The notes beneath the pieces were generated by a model that did not search any database, had not been told where the DNA came from, and saw only the letters and a list, made by a program, of their open reading frames with translations. From Hyposmocoma kahamanoa (taxonomy: Eukaryota; Arthropoda; Insecta; Lepidoptera; Cosmopterigidae), in contig NW_020653200.1 in NCBI RefSeq assembly GCF_003589595.1, forward strand, positions 455,440-519,439: a DNA stretch of 64,000 nucleotides, in the 5' to 3' direction. A program made the translations under genes and the position numbers. This document shows positions 11,681 to 22,512 of the stretch, piece by piece (the stretch's first letter is position 1; each line of letters begins with the position of its first letter).

Positions 11681-12068
11681 AGCGACCAAGACTAAGTCAT
11701 CACCCGTTTGGATACGATAACCGCTTTATGTTCTTTTACCATATTGTAAGTACTAGTTGAGGACATAACGTTATAGCCAAGGGCATCCACAATGTCGTAA
11801 CTGGCATTGTCGTCGTTTCCCACACTCAGCATAATAGTCGTACTTTTTTTGTTTAACATTTAATTAAATTATTGTTAATTTAATTTGATATTTCTAAAGA
11901 ATTTATGTGCCTATAGTCCGGTAAGTTAAGGTCGCCCTCGGATCGGTTACACACATTGACTTACAAATGTTACACATTTGGATTTTATTTTTCCTACACT
12001 GAAAATAACGGACTCTAATGAGTTGGAATTTAACTTGTTTGGTGAATTCTTGATTAAATCGGTCACAA
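11681..12068. other. No gene seen
   Basis: Unrecognised sequence. CATTGACTTACAAAT at 11954-11968 matches the end of the CATTGAC MITE family, but no partner end is close. Confidence 0.4.
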
Positions 12069-12200
12069 CATTATTCAATTCATTACTTAAAAAAAATTAT
12101 ACTTCAGTTATTAATCACAAAGAAAAGTTCTTTCGATCCGGCTGGACTCGAACCAGCGCCTTTTACCAGACCGGGGCTAACCCCGGAATTTATGTCAACA
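12069..12200 (-). mobile_element. tRNA-derived SINE, family A, diverged
   Basis: The minus-strand B box GGTTCGAGTCC and the tail (AAAGAACTTTTC, TTGTGATTAATAAC) match the family, with substitutions. The neighbouring ORF 11978-12205 simply reads through it. Confidence 0.6.
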
Positions 12201-12784
12201 ATTAATAACACCTAACCAATGGAGTATGCTCACAAAATATATACATATATGAATATCGTGCTAATAAAAAAATCATAAAATAAAAAATTATATTTATTAA
12301 ACAATTCAACATTTCTCTCTTTTTAATTGACCTTAACAAAGTCACATAGTAAATGCAAACCACCTTAAAAAATTTTATTCAACGATAACCACACGAAACT
12401 TAGTACTTTCACCAATTAATTCAAGTTATAAAATATACAATGTTGATTTTACTGTGGCAAGCAAGCATTTTGTTCAAAAATTCAAATTTTGTGATAACTT
12501 TGATAATTATGCAGTAATCATGTGCACATAGATACTCTTTATTGTACACAAGAACAAAAATAAAAACAGACAAAAGACAGGGCACTTACAGCTGGCATAT
12601 TGTTAAATAGCAATCTCTTCCAGGCAACTTTGGGTCGACAGGATAAACTTAAAAAAAGAACAATGAGACAATAAATGCAACATAACTAAGTAGCAACAAT
12701 TTTAATTTCATTTTTATCATTGCACAGGTGGAAATAGTTAATCAACACCTTTTTGGTATTTCTAAGACATTATTTTTCTTTATA
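12201..12784. other. No gene seen
   Basis: AT-rich sequence with no recognisable ORF or repeat match. Confidence 0.4.
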
Positions 12785-12972
12785 ACGCACACACTCATAG
12801 CTTAGGGAAACCCTGTATCGCGGGTCCAATACACATAGAAATACCACAAATTACAACCAAACTCACGAGGAAAATAAATGTAGGCCATACAAATATTTCT
12901 CCCGGCCCGGGAATCGAACCCGGGACCTCTGCGTGGCAGTCCAGCTACCATAACCGGACCACGGATGCAGTA
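12785..12972 (-). mobile_element. tRNA-derived SINE, family B
   Basis: This is a nearly full copy on the minus strand. The B box GGGTTCGATTCCCGGGCCGG is perfect. The A-box region is diverged (GTGGTCCGGTTATGG). The body and its GGGTTTCCCTAAGC end are present. Confidence 0.85.
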
Positions 12973-13503
12973 GACTTAAATAATAAAAATTGCCACGGAA
13001 ATTAGGTAGTGAACGTCAGTCCGAGAACAACCGTTTTATATCCATCTTCTTTTTTTTAAGTAGTTCGGTGACCGAAAGTCAAAACGTAAACGTTAAAAGG
13101 AGAATATTTCATATTGTATAGTCACCAGCCGGACAATTTTCACAGAAATGTACTTTGATGTCGCAACTTGCAGCGATGTCAACTGATTATTGCAAAAGTA
13201 GGATAGGTACAAAAGGCATAATTCCGTTTATAAGCCAGTGAAGAATGAAATAATTTTCCACCAATAATGTAATATTAGAGAGAATTTGAATGAAATATAA
13301 GTGGACCATGGAGTGCAGTTTCGTAAGAGTGTTAAATAAAAAATTAATAATGATTGGATAAGCGAGTAGGACATCTGATTTTTAAACCATGAGTCACGGT
13401 TTATGAGTCACATAATGTATAATATGTGGAGCTAGGTAGGTATTTAAACCCAAACAGTAATATAATAAATATAATGTAATACAATTTGCACACATCACAT
13501 CAT
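12973..13503. other. No gene seen
   Basis: Nothing recognisable apart from a T-run at 13049-13058. Confidence 0.4.
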
Positions 13504-13682
13504 TGCTAGTAGCACTAGAGCTCCTTGTGAAAGAGTTCTGGCGAAGTACTGCCACCTTATCTATTTCTGCCGCCAAGCAATAATGAGAACATTATTGCGT
13601 TCCGGTTTAAAAGATTAAGGGTCCTGGAGAAGTTACAGGCACATGGGACTTGTCAACTTATGTCTCAGGGTGACGTGAGACT
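13504..13682 (+). repeat. High-copy dispersed repeat R3, partial
   Basis: It starts GTAGCACTAGAGCTCCTTGT and has GAAAGAGTTC, CTGCCACCTTA, TTCTGCCGCCAAGCA, GCGTTCCGGTTT, CACATGGGACTTGTCAACTT and CTCAGGGTGACG. It lacks the 3' third. The same family occurs at least 13 times in the window. No coding capacity is seen. It may be a SINE or Helitron-like non-autonomous element. Confidence 0.8.
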
Positions 13683-14224
13683 ATAACTACTACGACTATT
13701 AGGCCCAGCGCCCACTGACTTGATTTTTAGGTGACGAATAGAGGTGAGAAAATCTACTTATTATTTTAAACTATAAAACGTTGTGCTTTTTCAAATGCTT
13801 TTCACTTAAACGGTTTTTAGATTGAAGCTCACAAAAGCGTTTAGAGAAACGTTTAAGCGCATAGACTTTATGTTAAAAAAGCTTGCAACGTAGAGTTGAT
13901 ATCGAAAAGCAAGAGTAGACCACTGAAGGGTTAAAGATAAGTATGTTTATTAGTAAACCACGAGTTTCATTTTTATTTATAAAATATTCACATTGATGAA
14001 TTAATTTGTTTAGGAAAATTGATGGCGGGACTTGAAACAATTAGCACGTTGTTAACGCTTACGTTAAATTGTAAAGCGTGCATATTTTAAAACTTTTTTA
14101 ACTGCTTTTCGTTTAAACGTGCACCTCTTGTAATATTACATTACCTTACATTATATTCGCAATTTCAAGTATAATAACCGTAGCTGTAAAATATAGCTGC
14201 GGATTGCTTAGGGATGTCAAGTCT
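13683..14224. other. No gene seen
   Basis: Nothing recognisable. It leads directly into the minisatellite. Confidence 0.4.
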
Positions 14225-14400
14225 TGGCAGCTGGGGGATGCCTCGGAGCCTTGCAGATACCTCGGCAGCCTTAGGCTACCTCGGCAGCGTTAGAGATGCC
14301 TCGGCTGCGTTAGAGATGCCTCGGAAGCATTAGAGATGCCTCGGTAGCTTTAGGGATGCCTCAGCAGCTTTAGGAATGCCTCGGCAGGATTCGGAACGCT
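14225..14400 (+). repeat. 20-bp minisatellite, about 8 units
   Basis: Tandem units are close to GATGCCTCGGCAGCGTTAGA. Several consecutive units are exactly 20 bp, and the outer ones are more diverged. Because 20 is not a multiple of three, it cannot encode a regular peptide repeat. The flanks show no gene. Confidence 0.9.
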
Positions 14401-14767
14401 GAGTTACGCTAAGAGATGTATGCGGGGCGAGAGGAGGCACGCACGGCAGGCCTACGCTTTGTCATTTGCTTGTCGCCAGTTCAACATACGTATTCATGGC
14501 TTGTTGACGAAACATGACAGAAGAAAACCTTATTTATTTAGGTACACGAATGTTTATGTAACATACTTTCGCGGTGCCACAGCTTCGGTGTGCCCAAGGA
14601 TGCGTCGATGTTTAAAGATGCCGCAACATAATTGCCGTCATGTGCGCTTGCATGTAGGAATGCCGGAGGATCCCCTGCCTTCCCGTCCCGTTAGTGGGCG
14701 CCGGGTCTCACTTGCCGCTTACCACCAGGCGCAGACTTATGCGTCCCTGCACTTGATATTCGAAATA
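14401..14767. other. 120-codon ORF without recognisable product
   Basis: The plus-strand frame 14420-14782 is open and fairly GC-rich, but has no domain, signal sequence or splice context that I can recognise. It borders a minisatellite and runs into a SINE, so it is probably not a gene. Confidence 0.3.
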
Positions 14768-14885
14768 GTTATTAACTTGTGAAAATTATTAATACAAAGT
14801 CGAACACTTTGTAGAAAAACTCCTTTGATCCGGTTGGATTCGAACCAGCTTACCTTATCAAACCGTGCTAGACCTCGGTTTAATT
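14768..14885 (-). mobile_element. tRNA-derived SINE, family A
   Basis: The minus-strand B box GGTTCGAATCC and GGATCAAAGGAGTTTTTCTA are followed by GTGTTCGACTTTGTATTAAT, the family tail. The A-box half is degraded. Confidence 0.75.
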
Positions 14886-14991
14886 ACATTACTAGCACAG
14901 AGTTTCATATATTAAAAAAAAAATGAAGATTAAATATTTTATGACATTTTCCGAATTATCGAGCTGTTATTTCCTCTTTGTTAATAATAAT

Positions 14992-15158
14992 GTAGACACT
15001 CATAGCTCCGCACTAGGGAAACCCTGTGTCGCAAGTGCCAAGGACACACACATAAACAACCACAAATTACAGCCAAACTCACGAAAGGAATAAATGTAGG
15101 CCACGAAAATAATTCTCCCGGCTCGGGAATCGATTCCGGGACCTCTGTGTGGCAGATT
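14992..15158 (-). mobile_element. tRNA-derived SINE, family B, 5'-truncated
   Basis: The minus-strand body and B box are present, but the A-box head is missing beyond CTGCCACACAGAGGTC. Confidence 0.85.
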
Positions 15159-15814
15159 ACATGTATGTTAGAAATTCTTTGAAAGTAAAAGTTTGCTCAG
15201 TCTCTTCTACGCTTCAGTGTAGTTAATTCTGATACGCGCTAACTTTGTTTGGACATCTAAGTAAAGCGTTTATTCGGATATTAACTAATCATTTCTTATA
15301 TTAATTCGTAGTAAATTTGGTATATTGACGCGTCAGTAAGTGTATGTCAGCAGGTTGGAGCATTTTAAAGCACCGTTACTATCTAAGAACGGGATTTTAA
15401 TGAGCACATTTGGTTACATTGAAATAATACAATACACAACAAATCCTCTTGACTTTTTAAACTTAAAATTTTTAATTTTTCGTTTCGTCGTACGCGAAAG
15501 TGATACCTCGTTCTACGACCATGCAATGAAAACGTATCGCGTTTATGATGAACTTAGACAGTGTCAGTCTTACCACAAAAACGTTTAAGCAGTTGTTCAC
15601 CAGATGTTTAGAAAAAGTTGTACCATAAATTCGCGCCTAACCATTGTTTTGGGATGAACAGCGGTTGGACATTGTTTAAATTTAAACCACTGCCAGATGT
15701 TAGTTTAACGCGTGTTTTAGCCATTGCTACAGATCACCAATACTCAAGGGTCATTGCAAGCTACCGTTTACTGTTGTGTTTTATTTCTCTTTTCGTTTAT
15801 TTGTGGTGATTATT
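15159..15814. other. Unrecognised ORFs upstream of a Harbinger-like start
   Basis: Two short plus-strand ORFs (15340-15588, 15618-15809) precede the fragment at 15815. They have no recognisable domain. They may belong to the same decayed transposon, but this is only proximity. Confidence 0.3.
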
Positions 15815-15970
15815 ATGGAGGTCTTCAATTTTATTGATTCTATTGACATGGGCGACGTGGATTATATGGATATGTTTCGAGACAGAATACATCGTGAGCG
15901 AATTAATCCATTTGAGTATTACGATGAAAAGAAATTTCGGAAAAGGTATAGTTCAATCTTCGGACCATAA
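15815..15970 (+). pseudogene. Harbinger/PIF-like transposase N-terminal fragment
   Basis: A 51-residue frame from ATG at 15815 contains RERINPFEYYDEKKFRKRY. It resembles the N-terminal segment of PIF/Harbinger (HARBI1-type) nucleases, where an R-x-NPF/L-x-Y-DE-F--R(F/Y) block precedes the helix-turn-helix. The frame stops right after that block (SSIFGP), and the catalytic DDE region is absent. It is followed by a GAAA-rich microsatellite-like stretch. The match rests on a short motif. Confidence 0.5.
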
Positions 15971-18008
15971 CATAGTGATTGTAAAGAAAGAAAGAAAGTG
16001 AACATGAAAGAAAGTTTCGATTTTGTAGAATATAGACGTCCACGAATGCAGAGTTGACAGGTGCCTTCTACATTAATAGAAAATATTGCAAGAAGAAATT
16101 TCATACAATAACATTTTTGATATAACAAATTTATTAATAAAATTTGGACAAAATTATGCCATTTTTACATCATTCAACAATAATATTTCAAATTCCTTTT
16201 TCTTCCATTTTTTTTCTTTATTTCTTTTTCGATCATCAATACTTCAGTTAGTAGCTTGTGTCTTACATCCTAGTGACACAATTCTTTAGTTTGGTATTTT
16301 ATTTTCAATTTGTACTCCTTCTCCCATAATTTCGGTGTTTTCGGTTCTTTAACTTCATTGTTTGTTTGTAAAATAGTACTTTTTGGGTTAATCTGAAATA
16401 AATAGGCAGAGCTTTTTTAAGTATAGTAAATTATGTGCAAACATAAAATGAGATATTTACGAATTACTCTCTCAACTTTGCGTTTTTTACTTCCTCCTTT
16501 CTATGGCATGCTTTGTTTTTGTGCTATATTGTTAATAAGACGTTTGGGTAGTAGTTTACGTGCCATTCCGGAATATTTACGAATTATTATTTTAAATGCC
16601 GAAATAAAAATCTGTAGCTAAAAAATAGTACAACTGCATTACCTCCTCATCATTTACTTAGTAACAAATGCTTATTCAACAAATGCTGGTTTATCTATTT
16701 GTTCAACTGAGTCCTAATTGAACAAAAGAGAACCGAGAGCTAATTACAACTTACTAGAATCCGTAGCAATATTTAACTATTTATGATGTCGTCTTAGAGT
16801 GCATTGATATGCAATTTCTATGTATTTTATCAGGGCGAAAATTTCCAAAAGGGAACTTACTTTCATAATTTCGTGGTATTTAATTCCCATGTGTAGGATG
16901 ACACTACAAAATTTTTCGTCTTGAATCGAGTTATCACCACACTCGCGTTTTTATCCAGTTTTGATACTATTTACCGATTTAAATACGAAACGCACGAGAA
17001 AAGGCGAAAGTTTTTTAAAAGAAACCAACGATCACTAACATTACACGCCCTATCAGTCCTCTCTTAGGTTCAGGTAAAAACTACGTTCCGTTACGCTTTA
17101 CCCATTAACAAAACAGGCTATAAGGTAAAATAAAAAAAATACATTTTAACAAATTCTTGCATTGTATTGTACAACTTGCAAATTATTTTATATTATTTTA
17201 TGACAAAACATTGCTAGTTATTTTAAAATTATTAATAAACCACTGTTGGATCTGCGTAAAATAGAAAAGATGGGGACAAACGGCGAATGACTGAATGAAT
17301 GAATTCTAGTGCTGCCATAGATGAATATTATTTCTGTGTTTATACTTTGTCTACAAAGACTGGCGTTAAACATGGTTTTGTGGTACGACACGTTAAACAC
17401 TGTTTTAAACAATGTTTAAAGACTTAGTCACTGACTAAGTAAACGCATGTTAAAACGGTGATTATTAAATCTTTTGTAGTAAGACTGTGTATGTTTAATT
17501 CCAACAGATGCACGTAAAGTAGATTCTTGCATAACTTCAATCATGCACGTTAGTTGTACAGAATTTGTTAATCAAAGCGTTACCGCTCGTGAGGTTGAGA
17601 AATACAGATCGATTTGATACACAGACAGACAGTAAATTTTAGGTTGTGATTTTAGCTCAGCTGAGCCAATATTTGGCATAGACGAGATGTAGATATGGTT
17701 GTTGGAATTCCATCATACCATTTCATTTGCTTGCTTTTCAAACGCTCACTTCTCACAACAGGTGCAAATTCACTATATCTTTTACAGTCCAGATTTTTCC
17801 GTCAATCACTACAGTGCGACTCTATACGTCTTTTTTTCTTTCATCAACTTATAATAATGCACTTCTGAGAGCAACATAACATTTGTTATTGAATTACTGT
17901 TTGATAATCTTATAACAACATCTCCTCCTGGCTTATTTTGTGAAGTTTCACGTCTGTTGACAACATTTTGCCGACTATCGATATAGTGCCTCTTTCCTTT
18001 AATATTAG
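15971..18008. other. No gene seen
   Basis: AT-rich, with small (GAAA)n at 15985-16013. The short ORFs in this stretch have no recognisable domain. Confidence 0.4.
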
Positions 18009-18573
18009 TAGCACTAGAGATCCTTATTTATTTTTAATCATTTATTACACAGCAAAATACAAAAACACATTTAGTAACAAGGAATACACAAACAAAAGGT
18101 ACCTAAATACAGGAGACAATAATTACAGTAACGGGTTTACGTGCACAACAAAACAAAAATTACGAATAAAAAAAACAATATCAAAAACATTAAATTAATA
18201 AAAGTATACACTTAGCTAAATACTATTTCGTACTATAATAAATGAATGGAACAGTCGGTATATAGTGGTCTCTCATTTTGCAAATTGCTAAGAGTTTACT
18301 ATTGTGAACAGTAGTGGAAAGTGCGTTCCAAAGTCTGACTGCATGAACAGTGAAGGAGAATGAAAACCGAAATTGAAGGATGGAAAAGATAAGGCCCTAA
18401 CGAGAGAGCGACAAGGCTTATCCTGGGACCTGAGAAAGCTGAAACGCTCTTTCAGATACCTGGGAGATTTAGGGTTATGTAGAATATTGTAGAGAACGGA
18501 GACAGTATGCAAATTCTTTGTGAAAGAGTTCGTCCGGGAAAGTACGGCCACCTTACCTATTTCTGTCGCCAAG
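18009..18573 (-). mobile_element. LINE C-terminus inserted into an R3 repeat
   Basis: R3 begins at 18009 (GTAGCACTAGAGATCCTT) and resumes at 18509 (TTCTTTGTGAAAGAGTTCGT). The intervening minus-strand insert has a LINE ORF2 end (SVLYNILHNPKSPRYLKERF, then FHSPSLFMQSDFG) and an A/T-rich 3' UTR ending near 18028. The insert is thus a nested, 5'-truncated LINE copy of the same general type as 58459-59280. It is not coding for the host. Confidence 0.75.
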
Positions 18574-18574
18574 C

Positions 18575-19440
18575 CTTTATTTCAAATGCTCTAGATTGTG
18601 CATCTAGAACGGATTCTATTGCATACTTCCGACTCATCCGTAGAACAAGGATCTATGTGCAAGATTACTTTTTCTCATGACATTTCGTTCGTTCTTCTTC
18701 GTGTGGATGTCAGATCGACAGTCGCTCGATTTAATGTTTCCGAAATGAAATAAGATATATAAATTTTCAAAACACCTTTACGTAGGCCTTAGTTTGAGTA
18801 AGGAAATTATTCACGTATCGTACTTATTCTCTTTTCGCTATATAATCACATCGGACTCTGTTCTTCTGGTGAGTCGACTTGTTCTTAGCGATAATATTCG
18901 GTCTGTTGATTTTTTAACCACTTATACGGAATTGTGTTTCCCGTGTATGGTTAAGTATGTATATACTACAACCTATATAATATCCTCAAATATAGTCTAC
19001 TCCACAGTTCAGAAATTAATGCCGTTGTACCATTGGAACACAACTTTTCGCCACATGATGTTTGTGGTGCAAACCGTGAGTTTAACAGCTTTTGAAACGG
19101 TATTTAGTTCGTCTCTGCCAAGTACAGCTACTGATAAACCTTACTTTGCTCTGAACCCTTCGTATTTAGTAGTTCCTTGTGAAAGCGTTCGTCCAGGGAA
19201 GTACTGCCAGCTTACCTATTTCTGCTGCCAAGCGGTAATGTGGGCCTTGCTGCGTTCCGGTTTTGAAGGGTGCTTGCTGGTGAAATTTCAGGCACATAGG
19301 ACTTGTCAACTTACGTCTCTGGGTGACGGGCGCAATGGCAGTGCCCCTCAGTTATTTTTGGGGTTTAAAGCTGTCGCTTACCATAAGTCGTGCGGCTTGT
19401 TCGTCCCGTCACTTTATATCATAAAAAAAATATTTCTTTA
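18575..19440 (+). repeat. Left arm of an inverted duplication, contains R3
   Basis: It matches the reverse complement of 22513-23360 over several blocks: CAAATGCTCTAGATTGT, GAACGGATTC, TTGCATACTT, CGGTCTGTTGATT, GACGGTATTTAGTTCG-like, GCCAAGTACAGCTAC, TTTGCTCTGAACC, and the R3 part from 19168. About 220 bp in this arm (about 18645-18870) have no match in the other. The 223-residue ORF at 18794-19465 lies wholly in this repeat and shows no domain. Confidence 0.75.
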
Positions 19441-20277
19441 CTGTTGTTCGTTATCGACATCGTGAAATTATCCGAATTTGCGATATCTGATATATTTGAT
19501 CTTACGCAAAAGACTGACGACGATGAGGTGTATGTGTGTAAGCAGTTTTGTATGCGTTAGGAATGGTTTACAGTGGACTCACACGGACATTCCTAACCGC
19601 TTTGTCGCTTGGTGCAAGCAATCAGGTACAGCGTTCAGAACAGATTCCTCGTTATAAATTCCATATCCGTTATAAATGCATCCACCTATATTTTGTACAC
19701 TCCTAGTTTTTTTTTTAATGTATACACTATATAAATAACAGCCACCGTAACATGCCGCCATTAGCTGTTTACATTTAGCTGTCAAATTCAAGTGATAAAC
19801 CAGCATTTTAAAATTTTATCACCATAGCTAACATGACGAGCACCGTGGCGTCATATTTTTGTCGCATCGCGAGCATCGCTACCTATGGCTGAAAAATAAT
19901 GTTGCAATGTCAAAAATGGCCACAAAGTCACAGCTGGTTTTAAAACATTTTGACGGTTTTGCACAGTAGTTTTTTCAACGTAAAAAATCACCATGACAAA
20001 CGAGATAAAAATGAAATAATGAAAACAAACATATTTGATACACATAAATTCATGGAAAAAGGTGGGGAGAACGTTTTTAATACACAGTTTAATACATGAG
20101 AGTAATTAGAAATACGTAAATAATAACTAATATAATGTAAAATTTGTAAAAACTGAAACTACAAAAACTTTTTTGTTTCGTTGTTTTCGCAGCAATGATT
20201 AAACGACAAAGATATATATATATATAGGCAATTTCATATCGTTACGACTCAAGGACAGAAAAATTCGTGAGGTCCGC
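19441..20277. other. No gene seen
   Basis: Nothing recognisable apart from an (AT)n run at 20212-20226. Confidence 0.4.
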
Positions 20278-20457
20278 TGGTTCGTTCCGTGGCTTAGTTG
20301 GTATAGTGTCTAGCGCGGTATGCTAAGACGAAGACTTCGGTTCGAATCCGGTCGGATTGAAGGATTTTTTCTGAGTGTTCGATCCAAAGATCGAACACTC
20401 AGATCGATTTTTTTTTTATAATTATTAATACAAATATTAATAATTATAAAAAAAAAA
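20260..20457 (+). mobile_element. tRNA-derived SINE, family A, with two terminal hairpins
   Basis: The head AAAAATTCGTGAGGTCCGCT and A box GTGGCTTAGTTGG precede the B box GGTTCGAATCC. The tail then departs from the family. CTGAGTGTTCGATC (20371-20384) is followed by CAAA and its perfect reverse complement (20389-20402). A 23-bp arm (20408-20430) is likewise followed by CAAA and its perfect complement (20435-20457). Confidence 0.85.
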
Positions 20458-21109
20458 ATTAAAAATGGCAACATAGCTTTACTAATTGAAATAAATATGT
20501 CACGGGGAGGTTTATCAAGGGTTTATACATTGCATGCCATGCTACGGCCACAGATCGGACTAACAAATTTCAATATTCCTCGTAATTAGGGCAATTTCTC
20601 ACTCCTAGCTGGTTTTTACACACTGAATATTGTGCAATAAACTCTATATAATATCGACAAAACAGCATATAGCATGGTGTTGATTTCCAAAGTCACTTTC
20701 ACCGCCTATATTGTGTGACTCGAGCGCTACGAAGTGGGGCACGCACGTCTCCCCATATAGGTTTTTGTGTTAGAACAATTGGTCACCGTTAGACCGCATC
20801 TCGGACACGCGAGGTTTGTTCCATACGTTCTTTCGCCCACAGTAGGTCACTGGAACAGACTTAACTTGTACAGCTAGCAAATAGCGTGTGGTCGTTGTTG
20901 GTACTGCCCCATGGATTTTGTTACAACGCGAAAGTCGATATAACTAACTTGGTCAAGCGCCGCTGGTAAGCGCAATAGATACTTTCGTTCCCTATTGTTC
21001 CCTTAAAAAAGTCACAACAACCGAACCCTGAAATCGGCTTGAGTCGGTCAAAAAAAACTTCTAGTTCATGCAATAGGAGCGAAAAAAATATTGCGGGTTT
21101 GGGCGTAAA
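20458..21109. other. No gene seen
   Basis: Nothing recognisable. A minus-strand ORF (20921-21181) has no domain. Confidence 0.4.
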
Positions 21110-21350
21110 AGTCGATACAAATGGCCTTGATTGATTCCACATAACTTTGGAAAAAATATATAGTAAATTGAGTCTATACACTGATTAGTAATAACACAAA
21201 GTTGCCTCGAAATTTTACAAGAAAACCGCTGTGTTCAATACGTACTTTACGTATACCAATGATTTTTATAGTACACGATACGATTTCAAATGGTTTTAAT
21301 TTCCTTTGTAAAAAAATTAATTCTGGAATTTATAGCCCGTGTCCCGGTCA
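21110..21350 (+). repeat. Dispersed repeat shared with 850-1165
   Basis: This is the second copy of the unknown repeat. The order of shared blocks is the same as at 850-1165, with small gaps. Confidence 0.6.
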
Positions 21351-22512
21351 CAAGACCCGCGCAATAGAACCGACTATTTTTACAATTCCGTGTCGATAAG
21401 TGTGGTAACAGCCTAACAAGGTATTATCAATCAAGAAACTAGTTCCACAAACTTAAATCAAAAGGTCAACATTACCTAATGCCAGCATTGAAATTTCATT
21501 AACACACTTAATATAATTAAGCAGTAAACATCGCAAAAAAACACATGTGATAACTTTTAATTACTACTTAGATGTGATCGTTCACGTTCACGTCCCAGCA
21601 TACGTGTTTCAAAAATACAGAGCTATTCGGAAAATAATTGTTTCTGCATTTTTGTTCATGTTTACATTTTTCTGTTTTAGTATTTTAATCATATAATAAT
21701 TGCTAAAAAAAACTTGTTTTTCCTCTTTCGATCAACTAACTGTACATCTGAACGCTGCCCACTCAATAACTCCACAGTTATATTCCAGTGACCGCTAATA
21801 CGGCATATTTATTGCCTTTATACCAAATCAATAGTTTTCATAAAGTATAGAACAATGTCGGTCATTGTAGTATTACCCGATAGTCCTTGATCTCTGAAGA
21901 ATTAAGTCGAAGTATGCGTGGGAACATCTAAGGTGTTAATAACTATGGAAATATTCAAAAATTGTTGAGAAATGTACACACGTACGCAAGTTGGAGGCTA
22001 TAAAATGTGTGGGAAACGGAACGCTCTAGTCATTGTTTAAATAATTTTTACATTATTTATCTTCTAAACAGTGTTACAGGAAACTACATTAAATCCTTAG
22101 CTGCATATTTTGCATATACAAAAAGTTTCCAACTTATTATTCTTCTTCAACTGCTTGTCTTAAATATCTAACCATAACTTGGTGTCTCGCTAAAGGCTGT
22201 GATGAACTTATCGCCTTGTGTTATTGTTTCACATTACGCGTCCATGCCAGCACTTCAACAGGATTACGTACAGCTTGGAATAATAAAAAGGTGAAATAAA
22301 AGCAAGTCTACTTGAAATATCGACTTGCACGTGCTGTAACAAGTAGAGCCAGTGAAGATCACGGTATTCTGGCCTCAATCTGAAGCAATTTCTATGCCGC
22401 AAAATATTCGATTCAATTCACTCGTCGCATTTAATTTACTGTCAAATCGGATCACGATACGATAAGGTGTGAAAAGAATTCTCTGTGTTGCACGTTTTGT
22501 TTTTCTTTTTTT
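21351..22512. other. No gene seen
   Basis: AT-rich, with no recognisable ORF, RNA or in-window repeat. Confidence 0.4.

Noticed and set aside
14225..14400. CRISPR array
   Set aside because: Units of 20 bp are contiguous without unique spacers, and the context is an animal genome.
15340..15809. Two short ORFs upstream of the Harbinger-like fragment as a MYB-type partner gene
   Set aside because: No MYB/SANT residues could be recognised. Proximity alone is not enough.
18794..19465. 223-residue plus-strand ORF, the longest in the window
   Set aside because: It lies wholly inside a repeated segment (inverted duplication plus R3), has no domain, and its homologous arm does not keep the frame open.
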